A DNA stretch of 64,000 nucleotides from Achromobacter veterisilvae (GTDB lineage: Bacteria; Pseudomonadota; Gammaproteobacteria; Burkholderiales; Burkholderiaceae_B). The stretch lies in the NCBI RefSeq assembly GCF_900496975.1, contig NZ_UFQC01000007.1, positions 1-64,000 on the forward strand. The letters run 5' to 3'. Below, one piece after another: positions 26,598-35,254 of this stretch. The stretch's first letter is position 1; every line of letters begins with the position of its first letter. The notes under the pieces were generated by a model. That model saw nothing but the letters and a program-made list of their open reading frames with translations. It ran no database searches and was not told the origin of the DNA. The position numbers and the translations under genes are program-made.

Positions 26598-28034
26598 TTA
26601 TCCCGGCAGCCGGTCCGGCACGACGGGCCGTTCGGGCGCGGGGCCAGCCCGCTCGAACGATTCGGCGGCGGACAGCAGGTCGCTGTCGGCGTGGCAGCGG
26701 CCGACCAGTTGCAGCCCGATGGGCAGGCCGTCCCGCCCCCGCCCGCAAGGAACGCTGATCGCGGGATTGCCCGTCAAGTTGAAGAGCATCGTCCAGGGAT
26801 ACCAGTGGGCCCGGATATCGTCGAACGCGCGGCCGTCGATGACGATGGAATCGAAAATATCGGTGCCCAGCGGCACGGCGGTCCGCGAGATCGTGGGCAT
26901 CGCCAGCAGATCGGCCCCCTCGAACAGCGCCTGGACCTTGCGGTAGATCGCCGTGCGCGCAAACATGGCCTCCTGGTACTGCACCGCGCTGAACTGCGCC
27001 GCCGACTCGATCTGCCGGCGCAGGGACGCGCTGTAGGCGTCGGGCGCCTGCTCGATCAACGGCAAATAGCGCGCGCGCCAGACCGTGTGATTGATCACGC
27101 GCCAGATCGGCTCCACATCGAAGCCGGCCCCGTCGAAGGCCTCCACCTCCGCGCCCAGGCCGGCCAGGCGCTCGAGCGCGGCGTCGAACGCGCGCCGCAC
27201 GTCGGCATCCACGGGCCGGCCGGGCGGCGCGGCGCAATAGCGCACGCGCTTGCCCCGCAGGTCTCCGGGATGATCCGCCCGCAGGTAGTCGGTCTTCGGA
27301 ATGCCCAGCGACCAGGGATCGCTGGGATGGGGGCCGCTCATGGCGGCCATCATCAATCTGGTATCGGCGACCGTCCGCGTCGTGGGCGTGACGTAGGTCT
27401 GGTTGCCGATGGCGTCGAGCGCCTGGCTGTGGGGAATGGCCCCCATGCTCTGCTTGAAACCCACCACGCCGTTACAGGCCGCCGGAATCCGGGTCGAGCC
27501 CCCGCCGTCCGTGGCCACGGCCAGGGCGGTGATCCCGGCCGCGGTCGCCGCCGCCGCGCCGCCGCTCGATCCGCCGCAGGTGCGGCCCAGGTCCCAGGGG
27601 TTGCGGGTGTGGCCGAAGAGCGGGGAATCCGTCATCGACTTGGCCCCGAACTCGGGCGTCGTGGTTTTCCCGATCAATATCGCGCCGTGTTCGCGCAGCC
27701 GCGCCACGGCCAGGGCGTCCTCGGTGGGCACGTTGTCGCGGAACGGCACGGCGCCGAAGGTCGTCCGGACTCCCGCGGTATTGACCAGGTCCTTCACCGT
27801 GAACGGCAATCCGTGCAGCACGCCCGGCGCATCGCCCCGCATGAGCGCCGCTTCGGCCGCCCGCGCCTCGTCCAGGGCCCGCTCCGGGCAAAGCGTGATG
27901 AAGCAGTTCAGCACCGGCTGCAGGCGTTCCGCCCGATCGAGGGCCGCGCGGACGAGTTCGACGGGAGAAAGGGACTTGCCGCGGATCAGGCGCGCCGCTT
28001 CGACGGCGGTCAACTCACAAAGGGAATCGCTCAT
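26598..28034 (-). CDS. Amidase-signature family hydrolase
   Basis: This 478-residue amidase has the Ser-cisSer-Lys triad: the lysine in PFTVKDLVNTAG near residue 80, the glycine/serine loop CGGSSGGAAAA near 155-165, and the nucleophile region ATDGGGSTRIPAA near 174-186. It hydrolyses a carboxamide to acid plus ammonia, probably in the cytosol because no signal peptide is present. It lies 16 bp after a Bug binding-protein gene, and a LysR gene is divergent, so the three may form a small uptake-and-hydrolysis unit. The amide is unknown. Confidence 0.87.
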   Translation of the reverse strand: MSDSLCELTAVEAARLIRGKSLSPVELVRAALDRAERLQPVLNCFITLCPERALDEARAAEAALMRGDAPGVLHGLPFTVKDLVNTAGVRTTFGAVPFRDNVPTEDALAVARLREHGAILIGKTTTPEFGAKSMTDSPLFGHTRNPWDLGRTCGGSSGGAAAATAAGITALAVATDGGGSTRIPAACNGVVGFKQSMGAIPHSQALDAIGNQTYVTPTTRTVADTRLMMAAMSGPHPSDPWSLGIPKTDYLRADHPGDLRGKRVRYCAAPPGRPVDADVRRAFDAALERLAGLGAEVEAFDGAGFDVEPIWRVINHTVWRARYLPLIEQAPDAYSASLRRQIESAAQFSAVQYQEAMFARTAIYRKVQALFEGADLLAMPTISRTAVPLGTDIFDSIVIDGRAFDDIRAHWYPWTMLFNLTGNPAISVPCGRGRDGLPIGLQLVGRCHADSDLLSAAESFERAGPAPERPVVPDRLPG

Positions 28035-28050
28035 GGCTTCGATCCCGGCG

Positions 28051-29085
28051 TCATTCGTCGAAGACGATGCCGGCGGCCTTGACGATGGGAGCCCAGTGCG
28101 CCCGCTCCGTTTCCATGCGGCGCTTGGCCTCGGCGGCGGGCTTCGGGTCCACCAGGAAGCCGCTGGCCTGCAGCTTGGCGATCAGCGCCGGATTCCTGCC
28201 CGCGGCCAGGAACGCCTGTTCCAGCGCGCCGACGGCCGCGTCCGGCGTGCCAGCCGGCGCGTAGATGCCATACCAGCTAGAGGCGTGCTGGTACTGGGGA
28301 TAGCCCTGTTCCAGCAGCGTCGGCACGTCGGGCAGCATGGGCAGGCGGCGGCTGCCGGCCACGCCCAGGAATTTCAGCTTTCCGCCCGTATAGAGCGGCA
28401 TCATGCTGGCCACCGCGTCCCAGCCCATGGAGACTTCGCCGCTGACCACGTCGACCAGCATGGGCGCGGCGCCCCGGTAGACCACCGGCTCGACCTGAAG
28501 CCCGTTCTGCTTGCTCATTTCGATCGTGCCGAGCTGCCCGGGGCTGCCCAGCGTCGCCAGCCCGAGATTCGCCTTGCCCCGCGCCTGCCTGGCCCATTGG
28601 ACGTAGTCGGGCATGTCGCCGTAGGGCTGATTCGCCCCCGCCACCGCCGCCGTCGGCACATCGGCCACCAGGGCCACGGGGCGCAGATCGCGGTCCGGAT
28701 CGTATCCGAGCTTGCGGTAGGTCAGCGGGAAGATCACGAACATCGGCGATGAACCCAGATAAAGCGTCAGACCGTCCGCCTTGGCTCTTTTCACCGCGTC
28801 GAAACCCAGACGCCCCGAGGCGCCCGGCCGGTTCTCGACGATGACGTTGGCGAAGCCGGCCGTCTGCAATTGCTCGGCGTAGGCCCGGGCCACGGCGTCG
28901 GCCGCCCCGCCGGCCGCGTAGCCGACCACCAGCCGCAGCACTTTGGCGTCGCCGCCGGCAGCCTGGGCCGCGGCGTCGAGCGGCATCCAGCAGGCCGTCG
29001 CGAGGGCAAGGAAAAATGCGTGGAGACGATGTCGGACTATCAAGGCGATTCTCCGGTTGGCAGTGAATGAATGAATCGGCGACAT
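28051..29085 (-). CDS. Bug-family periplasmic substrate-binding protein
   Basis: A 344-residue TctC/Bug protein with an N-terminal export signal (hydrophobic segment about 21-40, ending near DAAAQA). Family blocks are RLVVGYAAGGAAD, VIVENRPGASGRLG and the late YAPAGTPDAAVGALEQAF. There is no cognate TctAB in the window. It is upstream of the amidase gene and likely binds the amide or its product. Divergent transcription from a LysR gene 101 bp away suggests inducible control. Confidence 0.85.
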   Translation of the reverse strand: MSPIHSFTANRRIALIVRHRLHAFFLALATACWMPLDAAAQAAGGDAKVLRLVVGYAAGGAADAVARAYAEQLQTAGFANVIVENRPGASGRLGFDAVKRAKADGLTLYLGSSPMFVIFPLTYRKLGYDPDRDLRPVALVADVPTAAVAGANQPYGDMPDYVQWARQARGKANLGLATLGSPGQLGTIEMSKQNGLQVEPVVYRGAAPMLVDVVSGEVSMGWDAVASMMPLYTGGKLKFLGVAGSRRLPMLPDVPTLLEQGYPQYQHASSWYGIYAPAGTPDAAVGALEQAFLAAGRNPALIAKLQASGFLVDPKPAAEAKRRMETERAHWAPIVKAAGIVFDE

Positions 29086-29186
29086 ATCGCGCGGCCGCCA
29101 GGCTGGCCGCCCTGCTGCCGATGCGGGCATGATCGTGCCAGCCGGACTTGCCGTATAGTGAATTTTTCTACAAACAAATTGAGCAA

Positions 29187-30155
29187 ATGGTTAACCGTAA
29201 GCCCATCGACCTGCTGGCTGCCCGGATCAAGCTGCGCCATTTGCAGATCGCCCTGGCGGTGCGGGACGCGCCCACCGCCAAGGAAGTCGCCCGGCACGCG
29301 AACATCAGCGAATCCGCGGTCTCGAAGACGCTGGCGGAGCTGGAGGAGCGGCTGGGCTTCAAGCTGTTCGAACGATCCGGCAATTCCAGGCGGCCCACGG
29401 CGATGGGGGCTCAAGTGCTGCCGGTCATGGAGGCGCTGGTCGCGCGGGCGCGCTCGATGGCCGGGATCATCGTCGACGTGCGTTCCGGATTCCAGGGCAG
29501 CTTGCGGGTCGGGGTCGCGACGGACATGGGGAAACTGGGCCTCGCCCCGCTCATCCATGCGTTCAACCAGGCGCAGCCCGGCATCGGGCTCGATGTGCAG
29601 ACCGGCGGATTCCGGGCCATGGCGGAACTGCTCCAGCAGGACGGGCTGGACGCGCTGGTGTGCTACGACGACCACACGCTGGTGTCGCCCGAACTGGGAC
29701 GCCTGCGCCTGGCGCCGCCGCAGCCGCTGGTGGTGGTCGCCAACGCCCGCCTGTCGCCGCTGGCGTCGCGGCAAAGCGTCACGCTGCACGATCTGCACGG
29801 CCAGCCGTGGTGCAAACCCAGGCCGGGCACCATGATGCACGCCAAACTGGCCGACCTGTTCCTGCGGGCCGAACTGGACCTGCCGCCCCGCGGCATCCAC
29901 GTAAGCGACCTGCTGCTGACCGACGAGTTCGTTCGCTCCACGGATTATCTGGTCATGCTGCCGGTTGCGGCGGCCCTGCGGCTGACCGCGGGCCTGGACG
30001 CGGTCATCCTGCCCATCGAACTGGGCGCGCACAACCCGCCGACCATCGTCGTCTGGCAGCGCGCGCACGAATGGCAGCCGCCCCTGATGCGGTTCCTGGA
30101 TTTTTGCCGGCACCGGCTCGGCCAGGAGGCCGCGTCCGGCGCCGCCGCGCAGTGA
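29187..30155 (+). CDS. LysR-family transcriptional regulator
   Basis: The 322-residue protein has an N-terminal winged HTH (about 12-70: IKLRHLQIALAV, HANISESAVSKTLAELEERLG) and a periplasmic-binding-like effector domain. The style of the HTH, beginning with an AARIKLRHLQ segment, resembles the GbpR/PcaQ branch. ATG 29187 is preferred to TTG 29148 because the family starts close to that helix. It is divergent from the Bug-amidase pair, its probable target, and convergent with the PECR-like SDR gene. Confidence 0.85.
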   Translation: MVNRKPIDLLAARIKLRHLQIALAVRDAPTAKEVARHANISESAVSKTLAELEERLGFKLFERSGNSRRPTAMGAQVLPVMEALVARARSMAGIIVDVRSGFQGSLRVGVATDMGKLGLAPLIHAFNQAQPGIGLDVQTGGFRAMAELLQQDGLDALVCYDDHTLVSPELGRLRLAPPQPLVVVANARLSPLASRQSVTLHDLHGQPWCKPRPGTMMHAKLADLFLRAELDLPPRGIHVSDLLLTDEFVRSTDYLVMLPVAAALRLTAGLDAVILPIELGAHNPPTIVVWQRAHEWQPPLMRFLDFCRHRLGQEAASGAAAQ

Positions 30156-30184
30156 ATGCCCGCGGCCCGAAGACCCGCTTCTGT

Positions 30185-30994
30185 TTACGCGGCCAGCATA
30201 TGCAGGCCGCTGCCGAGATGGGCGGCGCCGTCGATCTGCAGCAGTTGGCCCGTCATGAGATGGCCTGCGGGAGTGGCAAGGAAGGCGACCAGTTCGGCGA
30301 CGTCATCGACGGAGGTGGCACGGCCCATCGGCGTGGCGGCGATCAGGCGGTCCAGCATCGCTTGCGCGGCTTCGCCGGCCAGCCCTTCGGTGATCACCGC
30401 GCCCGGGCCGATGCAGTTCAGCGCGATGTCGTCGGCGGCCCATTCCAGGGCCAGGGTGCGCGTCAGGCCCAGCACGCCGGCGCGCGCGGCGATCGAATGG
30501 GCAATGCCCATGGAGCCGCGCTCCACGCCGGACAGCGAAATATTGATGACCGCCCCCTGGCGCCTCTTGAGATACGGGTAGGCCGCCTTGGTGATCACGA
30601 AGACCGCGTTGAGGTTGGTGTCGATCACCGCGTCCCAGCCCTTCCGGCTGATCTCCGTGGCGGGAGCGAAAAACTGGCCGCCGGCGTTGTTGACCAGAAG
30701 GTCGATGCCCTGGCGTTCGCCCACTTCGGCGATCAGCGCTTCGATGGCGGCGGTGTCGCGGATGTTCGCGCTGGCGTAGCTGAAGTCTCCGGGCAGCCGT
30801 TCGGCCATCGCCGCCGTTTCGGCCAGGGGCGCTTCGCGCCGCCCGATGCCGAACACGTCCATGCCCAACGCCAGCAAACGCAGGGCGATGCCGCGGCCGA
30901 TACCGGAGCCTGCGCCGGTCACCAGCGCGCTGCGGCCGATCAGCACACCCGGCCGCATGACCTGGGTGGAATCCGCACAAGGGGAAGTATTCAT
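30185..30994 (-). CDS. PECR-like SDR, probable trans-2-enoyl-CoA reductase
   Basis: The 269-residue short-chain dehydrogenase has the cofactor motif TGAGSGIGRG near residues 26-35 and LVNNAGGQFFAPA near 100-112. Instead of the classical YxxxK it reads IAHSIAARAGV near 165, so tyrosine is absent and lysine is replaced by arginine. That pattern, plus the NNAGGQF block, matches mammalian peroxisomal trans-2-enoyl-CoA reductase, so NADPH-dependent reduction of an enoyl-CoA is more likely than alcohol oxidation. It is the last gene of the minus arm, after the CoA-transferase, with a 23-bp gap and AGGTGAG before its start. Confidence 0.78.
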   Translation of the reverse strand: MNTSPCADSTQVMRPGVLIGRSALVTGAGSGIGRGIALRLLALGMDVFGIGRREAPLAETAAMAERLPGDFSYASANIRDTAAIEALIAEVGERQGIDLLVNNAGGQFFAPATEISRKGWDAVIDTNLNAVFVITKAAYPYLKRRQGAVINISLSGVERGSMGIAHSIAARAGVLGLTRTLALEWAADDIALNCIGPGAVITEGLAGEAAQAMLDRLIAATPMGRATSVDDVAELVAFLATPAGHLMTGQLLQIDGAAHLGSGLHMLAA

Positions 30995-31017
30995 CGTGCT
31001 CACCTGAAAGTAGGGGT

Positions 31018-32103
31018 TCAAGAGAGGTGCCGCAGCGCGCCGCCGACGGCCGGGGTGGGGCTGCGGGGAATGCGCTGCCCGTCGAACAGGGCGGGAAAGG
31101 CCGGCACGTGCTCGCCGCTGGCGAGCGCCTGCGAGACGGCGCCCGGCCGCAGTCCGCGGATGAGCGCCAGCGCCTCGCCGGGCGGCCGGACATTGCCGGC
31201 CGGAATCTGCAGGTCGCGCATCCGCCTGAGCACGGCTTCGCGGGTTTGCGGCAGGGTCCAGGCTTCCACCTGCGCATCGAAGTGCGCCGCGCGCCGTATG
31301 CGTTCCTTGATGGGGGCGTCGTCGGCGCCGATGAGCGGACGCAGGCGCGCCCAATAACTGTCCAGCCCGCCCAGGATGTAGACGTGGCCGTCGGCGCAGC
31401 GGTAAATGCTGGACGGCGCCGAGGCGCGGTCGCGGTTGCCCATGGGCGGGTCCAGCGTCTCGCCTTCGCTCAGCGCCAGCGCCGCCGGGCCCAGCAGCAT
31501 CGCCGAGGCCACCTCCATCATGGAAAGATCGATCAGCCGCCCGCGGCCTTCGAGCACCGCCATCGCGCAGGCCAGCCCCGCGTACATGCCGCTGAACATA
31601 TCCACGGGCCAGCCGGTCGACAGGCGCGGCGAACCGTCCTCGTCGCCGTTGAGCAGCGCGAAGCCCGATTCGCACTGCGCGATGGTATCCATGCAGATGC
31701 GGTCGTCATGCTGGCCGTAGCCGGAAATGAGCACGACGGTCAGGTGCGGATGCCGCGCGCGCAGCGCCTCGCCCCGCAGGTCGAGCCGGGCCAGCGAACC
31801 CGGCGCCAGATTGCAGATGAAGGCGTCCGCGTCCGCCAGCAGCGTCTCCAGGGCCTGGCGCCCTTCGGGCGACGCCAGGTCCAGCACTTGGCTGCGCTTG
31901 CCGGTATTGAAGCTGCGCGCGTAGAAGCTGCCGAAGCCGTTGCCCGGCAGGGTGCGCACGCCGTCGCCGCGCGGCGGTTCGATCTTCAGCACGTCGGCGC
32001 CGAAATCGGCGAGGTACTGCGCGGCGGTGGGGCCGGCGATGAACTGCGAGAGTTCGACGATGCGCCTGCCGGCCAGCGGCCTGGGAGTCGCGGACTCAGA
32101 CAT
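31018..32103 (-). CDS. Class III CoA-transferase (CaiB/BaiF family)
   Basis: The 361-residue protein has the family III pattern: LAGRRIVELSQFIAGPTAAQ at the start, LADFGADVLKIEPPRGD, the NTGKRSQVLDLASPEGR block and a middle GRLIDLSMMEVASAM segment around the acidic active-site region. These enzymes move CoA between carboxylates, for example from succinyl-CoA to a catabolic acid. Its start overlaps the ligase stop by 8 bp. Together with the ligase it gives two ways to form CoA thioesters in this cluster. Confidence 0.85.
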   Translation of the reverse strand: MSESATPRPLAGRRIVELSQFIAGPTAAQYLADFGADVLKIEPPRGDGVRTLPGNGFGSFYARSFNTGKRSQVLDLASPEGRQALETLLADADAFICNLAPGSLARLDLRGEALRARHPHLTVVLISGYGQHDDRICMDTIAQCESGFALLNGDEDGSPRLSTGWPVDMFSGMYAGLACAMAVLEGRGRLIDLSMMEVASAMLLGPAALALSEGETLDPPMGNRDRASAPSSIYRCADGHVYILGGLDSYWARLRPLIGADDAPIKERIRRAAHFDAQVEAWTLPQTREAVLRRMRDLQIPAGNVRPPGEALALIRGLRPGAVSQALASGEHVPAFPALFDGQRIPRSPTPAVGGALRHLS

Positions 32104-33430
32104 GGATCACCCGCTTGGCCTTGTGGACCGTGCGCGGCAGCGTGCCGTTCTCGACCACTTCGACGTGGAAGCGCACCTTCAGGCGGTCGCGCAGCAGCCG
32201 CGACAACTGTTCGCCGAGGTCGGCGCCAGCGCCGGATTCGCGCTCGACGCGCAGTTTCACGCCGGTGAGGAATCCCGTCTTCGGATCCTTCACGCTGTCG
32301 TCGATGATGATGACGTACTCGTTGCTGACCCCGGCAAAGCCGCGCACCACATCTTCGATGGCGGAGGGGAAGAGATTCACGCCGCGCACGATCAGCATGT
32401 CGTCGGAGCGGCCGAGCACGCCCCCGGGCAGGCGGGCATGCGTGCGGCCGTCCGGGCCCGGGCGGCTGTCGCGCACCACGATGTCGCCGGTCCACCAGCG
32501 CACCAGCGGGCAGGCCTGTTTGTCCAGGTGGGTGAGCACCAGCACGCCGCGCTCGCCGTCCGCCACCGGTTCGTGCGTGTCCGGATGCAGGATCTCGACG
32601 TAGATGAAATCCTCGGCCAGCGTGGGGCCGAGCTGCGCGGCGGTGTCCCAGCCGATGGGCTGGCATTCCAGCGCGCCGTAGCAGTCGAACATTTTCGCGC
32701 CCCAGAGGCGTTCGATGCGTTCGCGGGTGCCGGAAACGCTGGCGCCGGGCTCGCCGCCGACGCAGACCATGCGCACGCGCGATTCGCGCAGGTCCCGGCC
32801 CATGGATTGGGCCGTTTCGGCCATATGGGCCATGAAAGACGGCGTGCCGATGACGCAGTCCGTACCGTATTCAAAGATGGTCTCGACCTGGCGCTGCGTG
32901 TCGCCCGAAGAGGCCGGGATCACGAGGGCGCCGACCCGCTGCGCGGCCAGGGTGGCGCCCAGGCCGCCCACGAACCACGCGTAATTGAACATGCACTGGA
33001 AGACGTCGCCGCGCCGCAGGCCCTGGCCGTAGAGATACCTTGCGTAGAGTTCGGCCCAGCGGTCCACGTCATGCTGGGTCCAGAGCATCGGCGCGGGCTG
33101 GGCCGTGGTGCCGGAGGAAAAGTGCACCCGGACGGCCTCGCCGGGCTGGACGGCGGCCAGGGTGCCGAAGGGCGGCGCGGCGCGCAGGCCTTCGAGATAG
33201 TCGCGCTTGTGGGTGAAAGGCAGGCGTCTCAGGTCTGCCAGCGTCTTGAGGTCTTCGGGCACGAAGCCCGCGTCCGCAAACACCTTCCTGTAATGCACGC
33301 TGGTGTCGGCCACGCGCCGCAATTGCCGGCGCAGGGCGTCGAGCTGGAAACTCTCGATGCGATCCCGCGACCAGGTTTCGACCTCATCCCAAATGGTATT
33401 GGAATAAGGGGGTTGCTCTTGCTGCTTCAT
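32096..33430 (-). CDS. PaaK-like adenylate-forming CoA ligase
   Basis: This 444-residue protein resembles phenylacetate-CoA ligase: P-loop HFSSGTTAQPAP near residues 93-104, YGALECQPIGWD near 246-257, and the late RSDDMLIVRGVNLFPSAIED with the conserved hinge. It should convert a carboxylic acid, ATP and CoA to acyl-CoA, AMP and pyrophosphate. Start ATG 33430 lies inside the end of the TetR gene (47-bp overlap). Its place with acyl-CoA dehydrogenase, CoA-transferase and importer genes supports a catabolic acid as substrate; phenylacetate itself is not implied. Confidence 0.83.
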   Translation of the reverse strand: MKQQEQPPYSNTIWDEVETWSRDRIESFQLDALRRQLRRVADTSVHYRKVFADAGFVPEDLKTLADLRRLPFTHKRDYLEGLRAAPPFGTLAAVQPGEAVRVHFSSGTTAQPAPMLWTQHDVDRWAELYARYLYGQGLRRGDVFQCMFNYAWFVGGLGATLAAQRVGALVIPASSGDTQRQVETIFEYGTDCVIGTPSFMAHMAETAQSMGRDLRESRVRMVCVGGEPGASVSGTRERIERLWGAKMFDCYGALECQPIGWDTAAQLGPTLAEDFIYVEILHPDTHEPVADGERGVLVLTHLDKQACPLVRWWTGDIVVRDSRPGPDGRTHARLPGGVLGRSDDMLIVRGVNLFPSAIEDVVRGFAGVSNEYVIIIDDSVKDPKTGFLTGVKLRVERESGAGADLGEQLSRLLRDRLKVRFHVEVVENGTLPRTVHKAKRVIHV

Positions 33431-34067
33431 CGTTGGAATCCTTGAGTAGACCCCGCAGCGCATAGGCCGCGAGGGTGTGCGCGATATCGTCGATCGCCGC
33501 TTCGCTCTGCAGGCGCCGCTGGCTGTACCACACGGTGGCCCAGTTCAGCGCGCCGAAGAAAGGTTTACTCAACAGCCTGGCGGGAAGGTCCACGAAGGAG
33601 CCGGCGCGGATGCCGTCGTCGATCACTTCGACGAACATCTGCTCGTAGTCGTCGCGCATCTTCACCACGGAACGCAGCCGCTTGGCGGCCGCGGACGCTT
33701 CGAGCAGGTGGCGTTCCAGCCCTTGCACCGCCACCTTCTGCATCGGCAGTTCCTTGAGCAGAATCTGGGTATGGCGCAGCGCCATGGCCGACAGGCGCTC
33801 GACCGCGTCGCCGCTGCTGCGCGCGATCGGCTCGATTTGGTCGGTCAGGCGCGTCATCGCCGCCACCTGTACGTCGAAGAACAGATCTGCCTTGCTCCGA
33901 TAATGGTGATAGATACGGCCTTTGGTCGCGCCCAGGCGCTGGGCGACAGCGTCGATGGAGGTGGCGGCGTAACCGAACTCCATGAAAAGTTCGGCGGCCG
34001 CCTGCAGAATTTCCTCTCGCGACTCGCCGCCGCTCATCTCTGCCGGATTCTGTTGTGCACTCACCAT
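33384..34067 (-). CDS. TetR-family transcriptional regulator of the acyl-CoA cluster
   Basis: The 227-residue repressor has a TetR HTH at about 18-65 (IDAVAQRLGATKGRIYHHYRSKADLF) and a helical ligand domain whose dimer end is TLAAYALRGLL. ATG 34067 follows GAGG at good spacing. Such regulators in acyl-CoA pathways commonly respond to CoA thioesters. It sits inside the operon, between the acyl-CoA dehydrogenase and the ligase, and overlaps the latter by 47 bp. Four ATACC-N4-GGTAT-like dyads at 39918, 40016, 47275 and 47375 are its probable operators; this link is inferred from their shared distribution. Confidence 0.83.
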   Translation of the reverse strand: MVSAQQNPAEMSGGESREEILQAAAELFMEFGYAATSIDAVAQRLGATKGRIYHHYRSKADLFFDVQVAAMTRLTDQIEPIARSSGDAVERLSAMALRHTQILLKELPMQKVAVQGLERHLLEASAAAKRLRSVVKMRDDYEQMFVEVIDDGIRAGSFVDLPARLLSKPFFGALNWATVWYSQRRLQSEAAIDDIAHTLAAYALRGLLKDSNDEAARATPLFQYHLG

Positions 34068-34090
34068 TACTACCTCGTGTCGGATTCGGG

Positions 34091-35254
34091 TCAATTAGCC
34101 AGCTCTTCCGCCTCCTTGCGCACCGCTCGCGACAACACCAGCCGCTGGATTTCGGAAGAGCCCTCATAGATCTCGAGTATGCGCTGGTCGCGGTACAGCC
34201 GCTCGGCCACCGTGGGCTTGCAGTAGCCCAGCCCGCCCCAGATCTGGACGGTATTGTCCACCACCCGGTGCGAAACCTCCGAGGCGAACAGCTTGGTCAT
34301 GGCGCCCAGGTTGGACACGTCTTCGCCCCGGTCATAGGCCTGGGCGGCCTGGTAGAGCATCATGCGGGCGGCCGAGATTTCGGTCGCCATGTCGGCCAGG
34401 CGAAAACCGATGGCCTGGTTTTCCCCGATGGGTTGGCCGAACGTCCGCCGCTCGACGGCGCGGGCCGCCGCCACGCGGTAGCCGGCGAGCGCCACGCCCA
34501 GGGACTGGGCGGCGACCATGATGCGGCCGACGTTCAGCGTCTGCAGCGCCAGGCGCAGCGCGCGGTTGAGTTCGCCGACCCGGGCGCTGTCCGGCACCAC
34601 CAGGTCCAGCTTCAGGTTCGAGGTCTGGGTGCCGCGGATCCCCATTTTGTCGGACAGTTCGTCGATGACGGCCCCCTCCTGCTCCTTGTCGACCATGAAG
34701 GCGCTGATGCCGCGTCCGCCGGCCGAGGGATCGGTCTTGGCGAACACGACGTAGTAGCGCGAAGCGCCGCCATTGCCGATCCAGTATTTCTCGCCGCGCA
34801 GGCGCCAGCCGCCTTCCTCGCGCACCGCCGTGGCTTCGATGGCCGCGGCGTCCGAGCCCGCGATCCGTTCGGAGAGCGCGAAACTGGTGGCGCGGCCGTC
34901 GGCCATTTCACGCAGGTAGAAGGATTTCTGCTCGTCCGTGCCGGCCAACAGCAGCGGGAAGGCGCCCAGTTGATAGGCGCACATGATGGCGGCGGTGGAC
35001 GCGCAATGCGTGCCCAGCGCCTCCACGGCCGCCACGGTGGTGACCAGGTCGGCGCCCTGCCCGCCCCATTGCGTGGGCAGGAACAGGCCGGTGAACTTGT
35101 GCTCGACAAGCGCGGAGATGGTTTCCCAGGGATAGCGTTGTTCGCGGTCCAGCTCGGGGGCGAGCGGCGCGAAGCGTTCGGCGCCCAGTCGATGGGCCAG
35201 GGCTTGCCAGCGGGTGGCGGTATCGTCCAGCGTCGGATTCCAGATCACGGTCAC
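34091..35254 (-). CDS. Acyl-CoA dehydrogenase
   Basis: The 387-residue flavoenzyme has the three-domain ACAD layout. FSALSERIAGSD-like ALSERIAGSDAAA is near residues 128-140, the FAD and substrate loop YWIGNGGASRYYVVFAKTD near 158-176, and the catalytic glutamate region IYEGSSEIQRLVLSRAV near 362-378. It introduces an alpha,beta double bond in an acyl-CoA and passes electrons to ETF. The GTG start overlaps the livM stop as GTGA, so translation is coupled to the importer. Chain-length or ring preference cannot be read. Confidence 0.88.
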   Translation of the reverse strand: MTVIWNPTLDDTATRWQALAHRLGAERFAPLAPELDREQRYPWETISALVEHKFTGLFLPTQWGGQGADLVTTVAAVEALGTHCASTAAIMCAYQLGAFPLLLAGTDEQKSFYLREMADGRATSFALSERIAGSDAAAIEATAVREEGGWRLRGEKYWIGNGGASRYYVVFAKTDPSAGGRGISAFMVDKEQEGAVIDELSDKMGIRGTQTSNLKLDLVVPDSARVGELNRALRLALQTLNVGRIMVAAQSLGVALAGYRVAAARAVERRTFGQPIGENQAIGFRLADMATEISAARMMLYQAAQAYDRGEDVSNLGAMTKLFASEVSHRVVDNTVQIWGGLGYCKPTVAERLYRDQRILEIYEGSSEIQRLVLSRAVRKEAEELAN

